This document shows, piece after piece, positions 34,601 to 47,100 of a stretch of 64,000 nucleotides of DNA. Where the stretch lies: assembly GCA_963989385.1 (NCBI GenBank), contig OZ022509.1, positions 48,314,271 through 48,378,270 on the forward strand, read 5' to 3'. Every line of letters begins with the position of its first letter. Within the stretch, counting starts at the first letter, position 1. A program made the position numbers and the translations under genes. This DNA comes from Ctena decussata (lineage: Eukaryota; Mollusca; Bivalvia; Lucinida; Lucinidae). The notes under the pieces are model-generated. The model searched no databases and was not told where the DNA came from. It saw only the letters and a list, made by a program, of their open reading frames with translations.

Positions 34601-37600
34601 TGGTATGAACTTGGACTTTGAGATATCAAGAGCTGACTTGATATTTGGGGGCATACTGCAGGGGGGGGACCTGTCTTATATCTGAACAAATACTTTACCT
34701 TTCTACCAAATCATAGTACTGGTCTGTGTGTCTGTATCTTCCACCAAAAGCAAACAAGAACTGGTCAACAGTAGCCATTGATAGCCCAGACCTTGCTTTC
34801 TCCATTTCAGACATAAAAGTCCATTCTTCTGTTATCGGGTCATAACATTCCATGCTGGCTCGGTCCATGTGTAACGTTCTGTCATAACCCCCTGTAACAA
34901 ACAATAGAAAACCAATTCCTCCAGATAACTCACTGCATTGCACACAAGTCTGACAAAATTGCCTAAGTAAAGACTTACCGTAAATGGGTTCCCTTTCAGG
35001 GGAAGCAACTCTGCCATTTTCGTTATTGCCTCTACTTTCAATGGGGGTCTACTCTTAAAGGAAAGAATTTACTCTTTTGGAGTAAATTCTATCCTTTAAG
35101 AGAGGACCCCTTCAGGAAGAATTCTGTCACTCATAGAAGTAAACAAGAAGTCACAGAAATTGTTTCCCTGGTGTTAAATGGCAGAAAAAATAGAGATGTA
35201 CGCATACACCTTAGCCATTTGAGCCACAGCACCACAAAAACCAACAAAGTGGCATGACCGCCCACAAACACTCAGATCAGCCTGGGCATCTGCCCAGCCT
35301 GGTCAGTCTTTACTTGCCCTTAAAGGGTAGCTATTGGTCTAAGCTACTTGTGGGCAGTGCAGACCCTGGTCATACTGGGTGGATGCCCAAGCTGATTTGA
35401 GTCTTGGCTGGGTGCATATACCACTTTGTTGGTTTTGTCGTGCTGTGGCTCATTTCTCTGTAGTCCTTACCAACTAGAGAACTGTCTCAACACGGCCATT
35501 CTATTGAGACAACACAACACAAACTTATCTACAGTGCCTACAGGGCCCAGCGTTAAGCTCTTATACTGGAAAAAAATTTGAGACAGAGACTTTTTATGAA
35601 ATAGGGTGAAATTTTGGTCCAAATTTTGGATGCTTTATCGGTAGGAGATCTAACAGATTAGTGGATTAAGCACTGGCTTGCTGATCTAGCGGTTCTAGGT
35701 TTGATTCCTGCTGGAGGCAGAAGTCTTTTCAACTGTTAACAGAGTTCCATTGCACACAGTTTTTTATAACCACCCTCCCATCATCCTAATACGGTGAAAA
35801 TATTGTTGAAAATGACATAGAATTGTAAGTCATCCATCCATCTTTATAGGTTCTATTATACATTAGTTCAAATTAAAGAAAGGAGAATTCAGCATGCCAT
35901 GTGCCACAAGAGACAATACTAATAGATAGTCTTTCAAGTCATATCATTAAAAATTCTCTTCTGAAGGGGTGGCCACAAATCCTCCATTTCAAAATTACCT
36001 GACTTTTCCAGGAATTGCATAAAACCCTGTGTGTCATCTGTTGTATGTTTCACAAAGAGCAGTGCCTGCATTACTTAATTTAGTACTTACAGAGAAAACT
36101 TGGCAAAAGTTTACAAGCTATCAGATGACTTGCTTTTGCTAGTCACAGAATTGAAGAAAATGGCAGAAAAAATACAGCAGTGTACCCACACACCTTTACA
36201 CATTTCCTAACATTCTGGAATATTTCTATGATTTACCTGCAACATATATTTTTCCATCACATACAGCTATGCCTGACCCAGCTCTTCTTCTCTTCATACT
36301 TGGAGCAAATGTCCATGTGTCTGTCTTTGGATCAAACTTTTCCATAATGTTGTAGCCACAAGCCCTGTCTTCCCCACCTACATTAGAAACACTGACCCAT
36401 CAAGCACCAAAAAATAGGTGATAAAATCTATGTCTGCAAATTTTCATCCCAGCTATATCATATTGAGAATTCAAAGACTAGAGGTAACAAGAAAATTTGT
36501 TGAATTTATATCCCCCGCTGAAATGGCAGATTTGTTAATAGATTATTCTAAGTTTGACAAAATTTTGTTCACTGGTTACTTAGTTATGGCTCCAGCCGGA
36601 CAGATGGACAGAGGGCATGGACAAAACTATATCCCTCCACCTTTGGTGGGGGATAAACAAGAGCTGTCGCCTGACAGCATAGCTCGCCTGAATTGGTGCT
36701 TGCCCATCACACAGCTGCTATGGTGGTGTGGACTGCTATGCATAAAACTTCAGGCAAGCCTGTCCATAATGAAAACACATTTATAAACAAAAGCTATCTC
36801 AGAAATAAGTCTTAAAATAAAATTAAAATTAAAAAAATGAAATGAAATTTCAAAGTCCACAAGCTTGAGGTAAAAAAAACTGACGGGTAGGGGGAGGGGG
36901 GGGAGGGGAGGGGGGGGCTATGTGGACTGCTAGGCATAAAACTTCAGGCAAGCATGTCCATAATGAAAACACATTTATAAACAAAAGCTATCTCAGAAAT
37001 AAGTCTTAAAAATAAAATTAAAATGAAAAGAAAATGAAATGAGTTTCAAAGTACGTGAGCTTGAGGTAAAAAAACTGACGGGTAAGGGGGAAGGGGGGAG
37101 GGGGGTTGGGGGAGGGGGGGGGAGGCTACTAGCATGTATCAAAACCCTGAACCATTATCTAACATCAGTCCAAGTATTAGTATCAACTGAGTCCATCATC
37201 GTGGCACTGTGAAATTATGTCTTCATAAATATAAAACTTTAACCAAAATCTTTAAGACAAAATTCTAAGTCGATGACCTTGACTTCAAGGTCATCCAGTG
37301 GGGTAAGTATAAGGTGTTTTGTAAAAACTCAAAAAAGAGTCTAACATCAGTTCAAGTATAAACTAAATCTCTGCAAAGCATTATGAACCAGTATGCAATT
37401 ACCAAACTTTAAAAAAGACAAAAATTTCCCAAGTCCCTGACCTTGATATCAAGATCACTGAGCGGGGTTGGGGTAGTACATGTACTCTGTAAATCTAACT
37501 ACAGTGCAAATATAAAAAGAATTCATCTATGGGTTCAGGAGATATGTGTCTTTAAAAACTTTTAACCAAAACATCCAATCAATAAAAAGACAATATTCTA

Positions 37601-38135
37601 AGTCCATGACCTTGACATCAAGGTCACAGAGGGGAGTGGGGGTAGTACCTTCGAAAACTTTAGACCAATATCTAATTTTAGTGCAAGTATCAAAGGAATC
37701 CATCCATGGGTTAAGGAGATATTGGGCTTTATAAAACTTTAACCAAAACATCCAGTCAAAAAAATACCAATTTTCTAAGTCCATGACCTTGACATCAAGG
37801 TCACGGAGTGGGGTGGGGGTGGTACCCTGTTAAACCTTAGACCAATATCTAACTACAGTGCAAGTATCAAAAGAATCCATCCATGGGTTAAGGAGATATA
37901 GGTTTTTAAAAAACTTTAACCAAAACATCCAGTCCAAAATACCCAAATTTTCTAAGTCCATGACCTTGACATCAAGGTCACTGAGTGGGGTGGGGTGGTA
38001 TCCTGTAAAACTTTGGACCAATATCTAACTACAGTGCAAGTATCAAATGAATCCATCCATGGGTTAAGGAGATATAGGTCTTTAAAAAACTTTAACCAAA
38101 ACATCCAATCCGGACGCCGACGCGGACGCGGACGA

Positions 38136-38170
<35 letters not shown>

Positions 38171-41100
38171 CTGACGCCGACGCCGTGGTGACAACAATAG
38201 CTCTTCCTGAACTTTCGTTCAGGCGAGCTAAAAAGTGGACCCAGATGAGGCAGCTCATTATGAGCCTCCTGATCAAGGTTAATTCACTCTTTTTTTTTTT
38301 GGCATTTTAAGTGATAACAAAAGCTCACTGCAATGCAATGGCTTTTCATGTGGCAGCAGTGGTCACCTCTATTAAGAGGTCACCTGTCTTTAGCAGCCAT
38401 TAACTGCCAGATCTTTTTGATACCTTGCTGAATCAGGGTGCCCACTCTTCGTTAGAAATAAAATTCCCTGACTTTTCCCTGACATTTCCCTGACCAAATT
38501 CCATTTTTCCCTGACCAAAATGCCATTATTTAATCGTCACATCCTTCCACTTCAGCCCTAAGGTTTGCCCGTGCAGTACCCATTTTGCGACACAGAAAAA
38601 TCAGCAAAGCAGCAGATATATTTCCAAGCTTTGAAAAGCTTTGCAACAATACATACTGGACTAAACAGTTGTTCCAGAAAAGCAGTTATGAAAAAGCACA
38701 ATAATTATGGAACTTTCAACAGACACTTAAATCATCAAAAATTCATATTTTGTTTAAAAATGATAAAATTCCCTGAATTTTCCCTGACTTTTTAGCATTT
38801 TCGGATTTCCCTGACCATTTTTCAAAATTCCCTGACTTTTCCATGACCTTGGAGAAAATTAAAATTTCCCTGACTTTTCCCTGACCAGTGGGCACTCTGT
38901 GAATAACAACATCAAGTTCTGTTGTATGGTGTCACTGTCATTCAGTGCCTAATATCATGTCTTAAAATTTGCATGACAGCCTTACAAAACTGTTAGTTAC
39001 TGATGTGTAATGTCCTCATGTCTGTGGCAAAGTTATCTTATCTTTTGTGATAATGTCAACTTTTAAGGCAACAGCACTCTATTTAAAATACAGTCAACTC
39101 CTGATATCTCGAACATTGATATCTCAAAATATCTTCTTATTTCAAACAATATATTTCCTTTTTTTATTTACATTTCAACTGCTGTGATCTCAAAGTACTG
39201 ATATCTAAAAGTAAATTTTCTGGTACCAGAAAATTTACTTTGAGATATCACAAGTTTGGGCTGAAATTTGACTTCGAGATATCGAGAGCTGACTGTAGTC
39301 ATATGATAAACAAGTCTTACACTTGTAATCATTTCATTTACTCACCAACATGACCAAAGACTTGTCTTATGAATTTCATATGTCAGAAATGACCATCAGC
39401 ATAAGATCCTCTGTACCATAAAAATTCTAAGAATTAGGACAAATAGGTCTGACCAAACTGGGCAGACCCAGATCAGACTGCTCCTTAAGGAGCAGTCTGA
39501 TCAGGTCTATACTGCTTGCCATCCCATCTCCATCTTTTGAATGCATTCCTGCAGACTTTGCCATTTTAGGACAATTTCATTTGGTAATTGTTTTCAGTGT
39601 CCCAATTTTTAGAGTAAAAACTGTCTCCGTAACTGGTAAAAGCATTCCAAAAGATAAATATGGCAAAGAAATGGGCAAAACACTGACCTATTGCATAGAG
39701 AAGACCGTGTAAAGCTGCTACTGCTACAAATGACCTGGCAATCTTCATTTCTGGTTTAGGAATCCACTGTCGCTGCACTGGATCATAGCATTCCATGCAC
39801 CTTAGATACAGTGTGTTCTCTTGCGTTTCAACCAGAGCACATTCCCCACCCACTGTATACAGCATACCATCAAGAGTGGCTGAGCCAATAGCTGTTCTTG
39901 CTATGTTCATGCTTGGCTGTAAATATACATACAGTACAAGTATCACAGATCATGCTCAGTCTATTTAGAGCAAATACCATAGATGAGTCGTGACACAAAA
40001 AACAACAAAGTGGCATGTGCGCCCAGTGAAGACTCAGATCAGCCTTGGCATCCACCCAGTGGTCCCAGTCTGATCAAAACCTTCCCTGTCCGCATGGAGC
40101 TAGCTTAGATCCTTAGCTACCCTTTAAGCGCACAGCAAGGACTCTGATCAGACTGGGCGGATGCCCAGGCTGATCTGAGTCTACACTGGGCGCACATGCC
40201 ACTTTGTTGGTTTTGTCATGTCGCGGCTCAGATCATATTAGCTACCCCTTAAGCAGTATGGGTATATCTCCGTGCTTTATTGTTATCAATCAACTTTTAT
40301 GACTTCCTGTTTGCTTCACTGGAGGATAAATCCCTTCCAAGAAAGTTTTTACTCTTAAAGAAAAAAATTTGGTTCCAGAGAAAAAAACTTTCCTCTAAGA
40401 GTTGACTATTATTGAGAATGGAGGCAGAAACAGAAATAGCAGAATAGCTTCCCTTGAAGGCATATTCATTTACCTTCACACTCTTGCTGAATGTAACTTT
40501 CTTATCTATTAATGCCATCGTTTTACAAATCCACATGTATTACGATACATGGTAGCTTACACAGTGAATTACCATATCTATAAAGACACTTGGTATTAGC
40601 TGGTGAAACAAATCTGAGCCATTTATGTAAAATGATCTTAAATGTTGCACTGGCCATTGCCAGATTTGGACAGAAATGCTACAGCAAACACAGGAGATGC
40701 AGAACAAGAGGCCCAAAATGGGCCTGATATTGCTCACCTGGATATTGTGCAACGGGACCATTCTGATACAAAATTGGTCCAATTCAACTGAGATTTTCTC
40801 ATTTTCACATTTTGCTACTTTTAGTAACAGTCTCAGGCAAACTTGCCTGGTCTTTATATATATTTACTTTTGAAAGACCTCAATGCAATTTTGCCACAAA
40901 TTTCATCAAAATCCATTCAGGGGTTACTGAGATATTGTCAGCTTCATGTTTAGTGCTATTTTGTTATATGGCAGATGGCGGCCATCTTGTAACAGAGGCC
41001 AACTTGACAGATCTACATTTGTTAATTTTTGAAACATCTCAAAGCAAGAATCATTTTGCCACAAATTTCATCTTAATCCATTCAGCGGTTACTGAGATAT

Positions 41101-44100
41101 TGTCATTTTCATGTTTTGTACTATTTTTAGTAACAGCAGATGGCGGCCATCTTGGAATGCCAAAATGCAAAAAAATCAAAAAAGCTAAATGAAAGGACCA
41201 TTCTGACACAAAATTAGTCCAAGTCCATTGTAATTTTCTAATGTTCACATTTTTTCTATTTTTAGTAACAAAGGCCAATATGACTGGTCTATAGTTAGTT
41301 ATTTTTGAAACATCTCAATGCAAGAACTATTTTGACACAAATTTCGTCTAAATCCATTCAGTGGTTACTGAGATATTGTCATTTTCATGTTTTGTGCTAT
41401 TTTTAGTAACGGCAAATGGTGGCCATCTTGGAATGCCAAACTGCAATTAATCGAAATGGCTTCATGCAAGGAACATTCCAACACAAAATTGGTCCAATTC
41501 CATTCAAGGGTTCTTGAGTAATTGTCATTTTCATGTTTGTGCTATTTTTAGTAATTGCAGATGGCGGCCATCTTGGAATGCCAAATTGCAATTAATTGAA
41601 AAGGCTTCATGCAAGGAACATTCCAACACAAAATTGGTCCAATTCCATTCAAGGGTTCTTGAGTAATTGTCATTTTTATGTTTGTACTATTTTAGTAATG
41701 GCCCCCATGGTGGCCATCTTGGATAGTCAACTGGCACAAAATTGAAATAATTCCATTCAAGGACCATTTCTGACCAAATCTGACCAGAATCAATTGTGTT
41801 TCCTTGAGATACTGAGTGACATTTGAGCAAAATCGGTCTTGTTAACACTAAGTACGTCACTGTGACCTAATTCCACTATAGATTTTTTTATTTTTACAAT
41901 TTTTAATTCCAAGGTCCCATTAATGTTCCATGCAAACTTTCAACCAAATATACCAACTGGTTCTGGAGAAGAAGTTGATTTTGTTGTTTTTGCTATTTTT
42001 AGTAATGGCTGCCATCTTGGATTCTTGACCTGACCCAATTTTATAATTTTGAAACCCTGCAGTCTGGTCATGCTCCTTGTGAAATTTGAGACCCATGGGT
42101 TCTATGGTTTTAAAGAAGTTGTTTGAAGTTGTTGTATAAGTCGTTTTTTGACATTGGCATTTGAGCAAAATTACACTTGTAAACAGGAAGTAGGTCTCTG
42201 TGACAAAACTCCGCTACAGATTTTTTTTCATTTTTATAATTTTGAATTCCAAGGTTTCATTGATGTTCCATGCCAAAATTCAGACAAAATTTATATACCC
42301 GGTGGTTCTGGAGAAGAAGCTGATTTTGTTGTTTTTGCTATTTTTAGTAACGGCAGCCATCTTGGAATTTCAACCTGACCCAATATTACCATTCTGAGAC
42401 CCTGGAGTCAGGTCATGCTCCATGTAAAATTTGAGAACCATGGGACCAGTAGTTTTACATAAGAAGATGTTTGAAATTTTGTTTTTAGGTGTTGACAGAC
42501 AACGCACGCCAGACAGATTGGTATGACAATAGCTCACTATGGCCCTTAGGGCCAGATGAACTAATAACAAGACCTGTCTGCATACAGGATAGCTCGCCTG
42601 CAGTGCCTTGCCCACCCATGGGTTAAGGAGATATAGGTTAAAAAACTTTAACCAAAACATCCAATCCGAACGCCAACGCAGACGCCGTGGTGACAACAAT
42701 AGCCTTTCCTGAACTTTCGTTCAGGCGAGCTAAAAATGCTTGAGAAAAAGCAGTCTGATCTGTGCCTTCACTGTTTGCACCCCTAATAGTCACACAGTAC
42801 AAAGTGATTTGTCTAAATTCAGAGCAGCAGCAGCCCTGTAGAGAAATGGCTGCTGTGCCCCAATATTTAACACACAGAGTGCCCAAAATCTGCAAACAGC
42901 ATAGACCCAGATGAAGTGGCTCATTCTAAGCTGCCTCATTTGGATCTACACTGTTTGCCCTTAAGTCTTTGAATTCTCAATATGATATAGCTTGGACAAA
43001 ACATTCTTTTTAAATTTTGCAGATATATATTTTGTTGTCTGCATTTTTGGCACTGTAAGTGTTAGAGTAATTACAGAGCTCTTGATCAGAAACTTGACAT
43101 GTCCAGTCTTACACTAACTGTATTAAACCAGCGGACATTAATGATGCTGACGTCAGTTGCTAAGCTATATCTTTCTTGTATGACTTTGGTTCACCATTAA
43201 ATATGCAACAAGGGCGTAGCTACCTGTATGCAAATACGCAGACGTGTATTGAAATTTTGTCAAATTGACAAAATTTCAACACGTATCTGCACATTTCCAT
43301 GCTTACATTTTGTAAATAGGACAAGATTGCAGTACCAACTGCCAACAGACACAAAAAATTGATAAAGCATAGAGCTATACCCCTAGATTACCCTCAACAA
43401 GTATAAAACATCACTGTGCGTATCATGTAAATGTCCCTAGCTATGCCCCTGTGTAAACTGTCACAGCTTTGGGTTATTACAATAATTACAGATAATTTCT
43501 GTTAATGGAAATGACTGCAACTAGTGCACCTCTATGTTTTTCTGCCTTTTTCACAAAGGGAAACAAATCTTGTGATTACCTGCTTGCTTCCCCAGCCATT
43601 GTGGCCTTTCCGAAATGGGACCTACACACAAAGGGAATAATTTGCTCCAGAGGAGAGCAAATTCTTTACTTTCAGATTCTGATCCCTAATAGGGAGGCAA
43701 AATTTAAGTGAAAGAGTTGCTTCCCCATAAAGTGTACCCATTCACCTCAAATCTGCATAGAAACATGTTGTGACCCTAAACTGAATTGCCTTGATGAGGT
43801 ACAGACCTCTAGATAAGAAGGAGTATTTGATGATAATTAAAGATAATTTTTCTTATTTCTCATAGAAACCATATGTTGTGACCCCTCATCTGAACCGTCT
43901 CGTTGAGACGGTTCAGATGAGCGGTCACAACATATGGTTTTATGCAGAACTAACAAAAATTATCCCTAATTATCACAAAATACTCCCTCTTATCTAGAGG
44001 TCTGGAGGTAGATCTATTTCAGTTGAGGAGTCAGATATGTTTTCAAGGAAAAATCTGAAAATCATCCAACAATTATCATCAAATATTCCATCTTATCTAG

Positions 44101-47100
44101 CAATGATTACCATATTTCTTTGGTTATGAGACTGGGTTTTTTTCTTCTTAAGCAGTCCCAAAAATCTAGACCCATCTCATGCATATAGATCTTTTGGATA
44201 GTTTCAGAAGAGATGAAAATGGGTTTTCCTCTTCTAAAATGAATCCCAAAAATCTAGAGCCATATAATAAGATGTATCTAGATTTTTGGGCTTGTTTTTA
44301 AAGGGAAACCTCACCTCATAGCAAAGTTCAGATATTTGGAGGCATTCTACGAATGGAAAAAACAGTTTTATAGCCAAATACCAGATAAAGTGGTATTTTT
44401 AGGATCCAATACTTCTGAGATGATTTTTTTCTTATTTCTCAACAACAAAAATATGCTGTGACCCCTCATTAGAACTGTCTCTCTAAGAGGGTTCTAATGA
44501 CGGGTCACAACATAAGTTTTTATGCAAACATATGGAAAATTATCCCACAATTATCTGTTACACCTTCTTATCTGGATCCCTGATTGATGATTGATTTGTT
44601 GCTTTACGTCCATAGTAAACAGCTATGGTTATATCGGGACGATCAGTTAACCCAACCACACCATTCCTGGGCAGGCTTAGACCTCCTATTATAAAGTGGT
44701 TAACCAGTACTAAGTGCACATATTTTCACCGGTAACTGACAACTGCCCTTCTTGAATCAGCGGAAGGAGAAATGAAAGTATGTGGACAAACAGGGTATCG
44801 AACCCAGGACCTCTGACTTATAAGTCAGGTGCCCTACCAACTGCGCTATGGGACCCAGCTCTGGATCCCTGAATATGGCATGTATCTACCTACCGCTGAG
44901 CTCCAGGTATCCATCAAAAAGTCATAACGTTCCATACTTTTCAGCTGACAGTCCACACTATTTCTCCCACCAACCACATATATACATGGAGGATGAGCCC
45001 TTGGAGTCAGTAATTCAATATTATTTCTTTCATACCTACATCGTATTGCCATGCTTATTATTACTTGACATTTTGGACAAGTTCGGAAGAAGTCAGATTT
45101 TAGCACAACATTTTCCAATGTCTGAGCATCAAGGAGACCTAGTTTTATATGTTTTAAAACATTACAAGCACTTTCTGCCCTAGAACTACAATCCCACTGC
45201 AGCCACGAATATGCAGCTTCAAAAACCTGTGTTTCTGACAGAACCTGGAGTTTGTCACTTCTTAATAAGTCAATGAGCCGTTCCTCTGACAACTGGAGGA
45301 ACTCTTCTGTGTGAACAACTTCGAGGAAGTTTTGGTAGATAAACTGTCTGGCAGCACTTTCTAGCTCTACACACATGTACACATCAGCAAAGAACTGGAT
45401 ACCTAAAATAGAAAAACACTGAGCTCAGATAAGAGGACTTATTATGGATGGATGACTTGAGATTTTATATCTTTTTTAACAGTATTTCAGTCACACCAGG
45501 ATGATGGATGGATGAATGAAAGGATATCCTGCTTACAGTTGAAAAGATTCCCACTTCAGTAGGTCTTGAACCAAAGACTCAAAATCAGCAGGCCAGCGCT
45601 TAACCTACTTAGCCACTGGGCTTGGTATTAAGGATAATTCACAGATGATATTTCTTCTTTCTCAATGAAAAGGTTTGTTATGACTCCTCATTAGAACCAT
45701 CTCACAGAGACAGTTCTAATGAAGGGTCACACCATATGTTTTCACAGAAAATATGGAAAATAATCCCTTAATTATCCATGTTACCCTTTCTTATTTGGAA
45801 CACTGAAGACAAACCTACTCTGAGGCAAAGTCATGAGGACATACTAGGCATCTTAAGGTGAATGGTTGCAATTTTAGGGGAAGCAACTCTACCATTTTCT
45901 TTTCTGCCATCCTTTTCAATACACAGTTCCGAGCCAAACCTAGAATGTCACTGAAAATCACATGATAGCGTATACCTGGCTAATGCAACTACAATTTCGC
46001 ATGTGACATAGTATCATAAACAAATCGCACATGGTCAATATCCAACATAAGACCTTGATTTTACCTTACAGTTAATGAAGGGATGTAAACCTGTTTAAAA
46101 AGACAAACTAACACCACTTTTGATAAACTTACCCTGCTCTGCAAGAGCAGAACCCATCGGGAATGCACAATGTGCCAACTGCCATGTGAAGGTGATGAGG
46201 AGGCTGATTCTTCGCCATAGATCACCAACATTTAGCAGACATTTGCATTTTCCGCAATCTTTGTGTAAGCTTGTGAGACATAGTAACAGTAACTAAGCAG
46301 GCAGAGCTTAAGGGCTATTCTCGGAACTGTGTATAGGGGTTGATCCCTTTCAGAAAAGAATTTGCTTCTCCATGAGGGAATTCTTTCCTTTAAGAAAACA
46401 TCAATTTGAATGGGCTATGTGATCCATGGAAGCAAACAGGAAGTCACAAAAATTGTTTCCCTTTTTAAAATTGATGTGAAATTTCAGAGTTAAAAGAGTG
46501 ATTTACCGGTCAGTGGTATCAAGTAACAAATTAACCAAGCATACTATCTCAAACTGGTTTTATGACAGTGGGTAGTATAGTTTGAAAGAAGCCACTTAAA
46601 CCAGTGTTGACACAACAGTGGAGTCCTGGACATCAGATCGACAAAAAAAAATCAGTGTACTGTAAGCAGAGTGTAAATTATGGGTTTAAAAGGATATAAA
46701 TGATATTAGAATGCAAATAACCCATCATTGTATGTGTGGGACCTGATTACTTGGCTTTTTCAGGATCTACACAACTCACAATGGCAGAACACTCTGAATT
46801 AGCAGAACAAGAGTTATAACTGAAATTAGTGTATGTTAGTTGACAATGTCAAAATCTTGTAAATAATGTTAGTAGATATATTTATGTTTAAATAGTCAAA
46901 GAGGGCCTCAGGGAAGATTGGTTTTGCCAACTGTGTTATACCCTCTCTAAATAAAGACGTTACTTACTTACTTACTTACTTACTAAATAAGTGCAACAGC
47001 CATGACAAAGATCCTAGAAGGAAGCTATATGCTACTAAGATGTCACGAATATATGTACTATGGTTAGAGAGAAATGGGCTTCATACTAAGGTCAAAGCAA

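Noticed and set aside
37952..38276. Frames encoding (RP)n and (SA)n
   Set aside because: Simple translation of the GACGCG hexanucleotide block in a Helentron-like element.
40800..41720. CRISPR-like regular repeats
   Set aside because: Monomers are ~180 bp, contiguous and diverged, without short repeats alternating with unique spacers; the genome is eukaryotic.
44806..44860. tRNA gene on the minus strand (TAT anticodon-like loop)
   Set aside because: The A and B boxes are real, but the sequence continues into the SINE body seen at 10718 and 12230 and has target duplications, so it is a SINE head.
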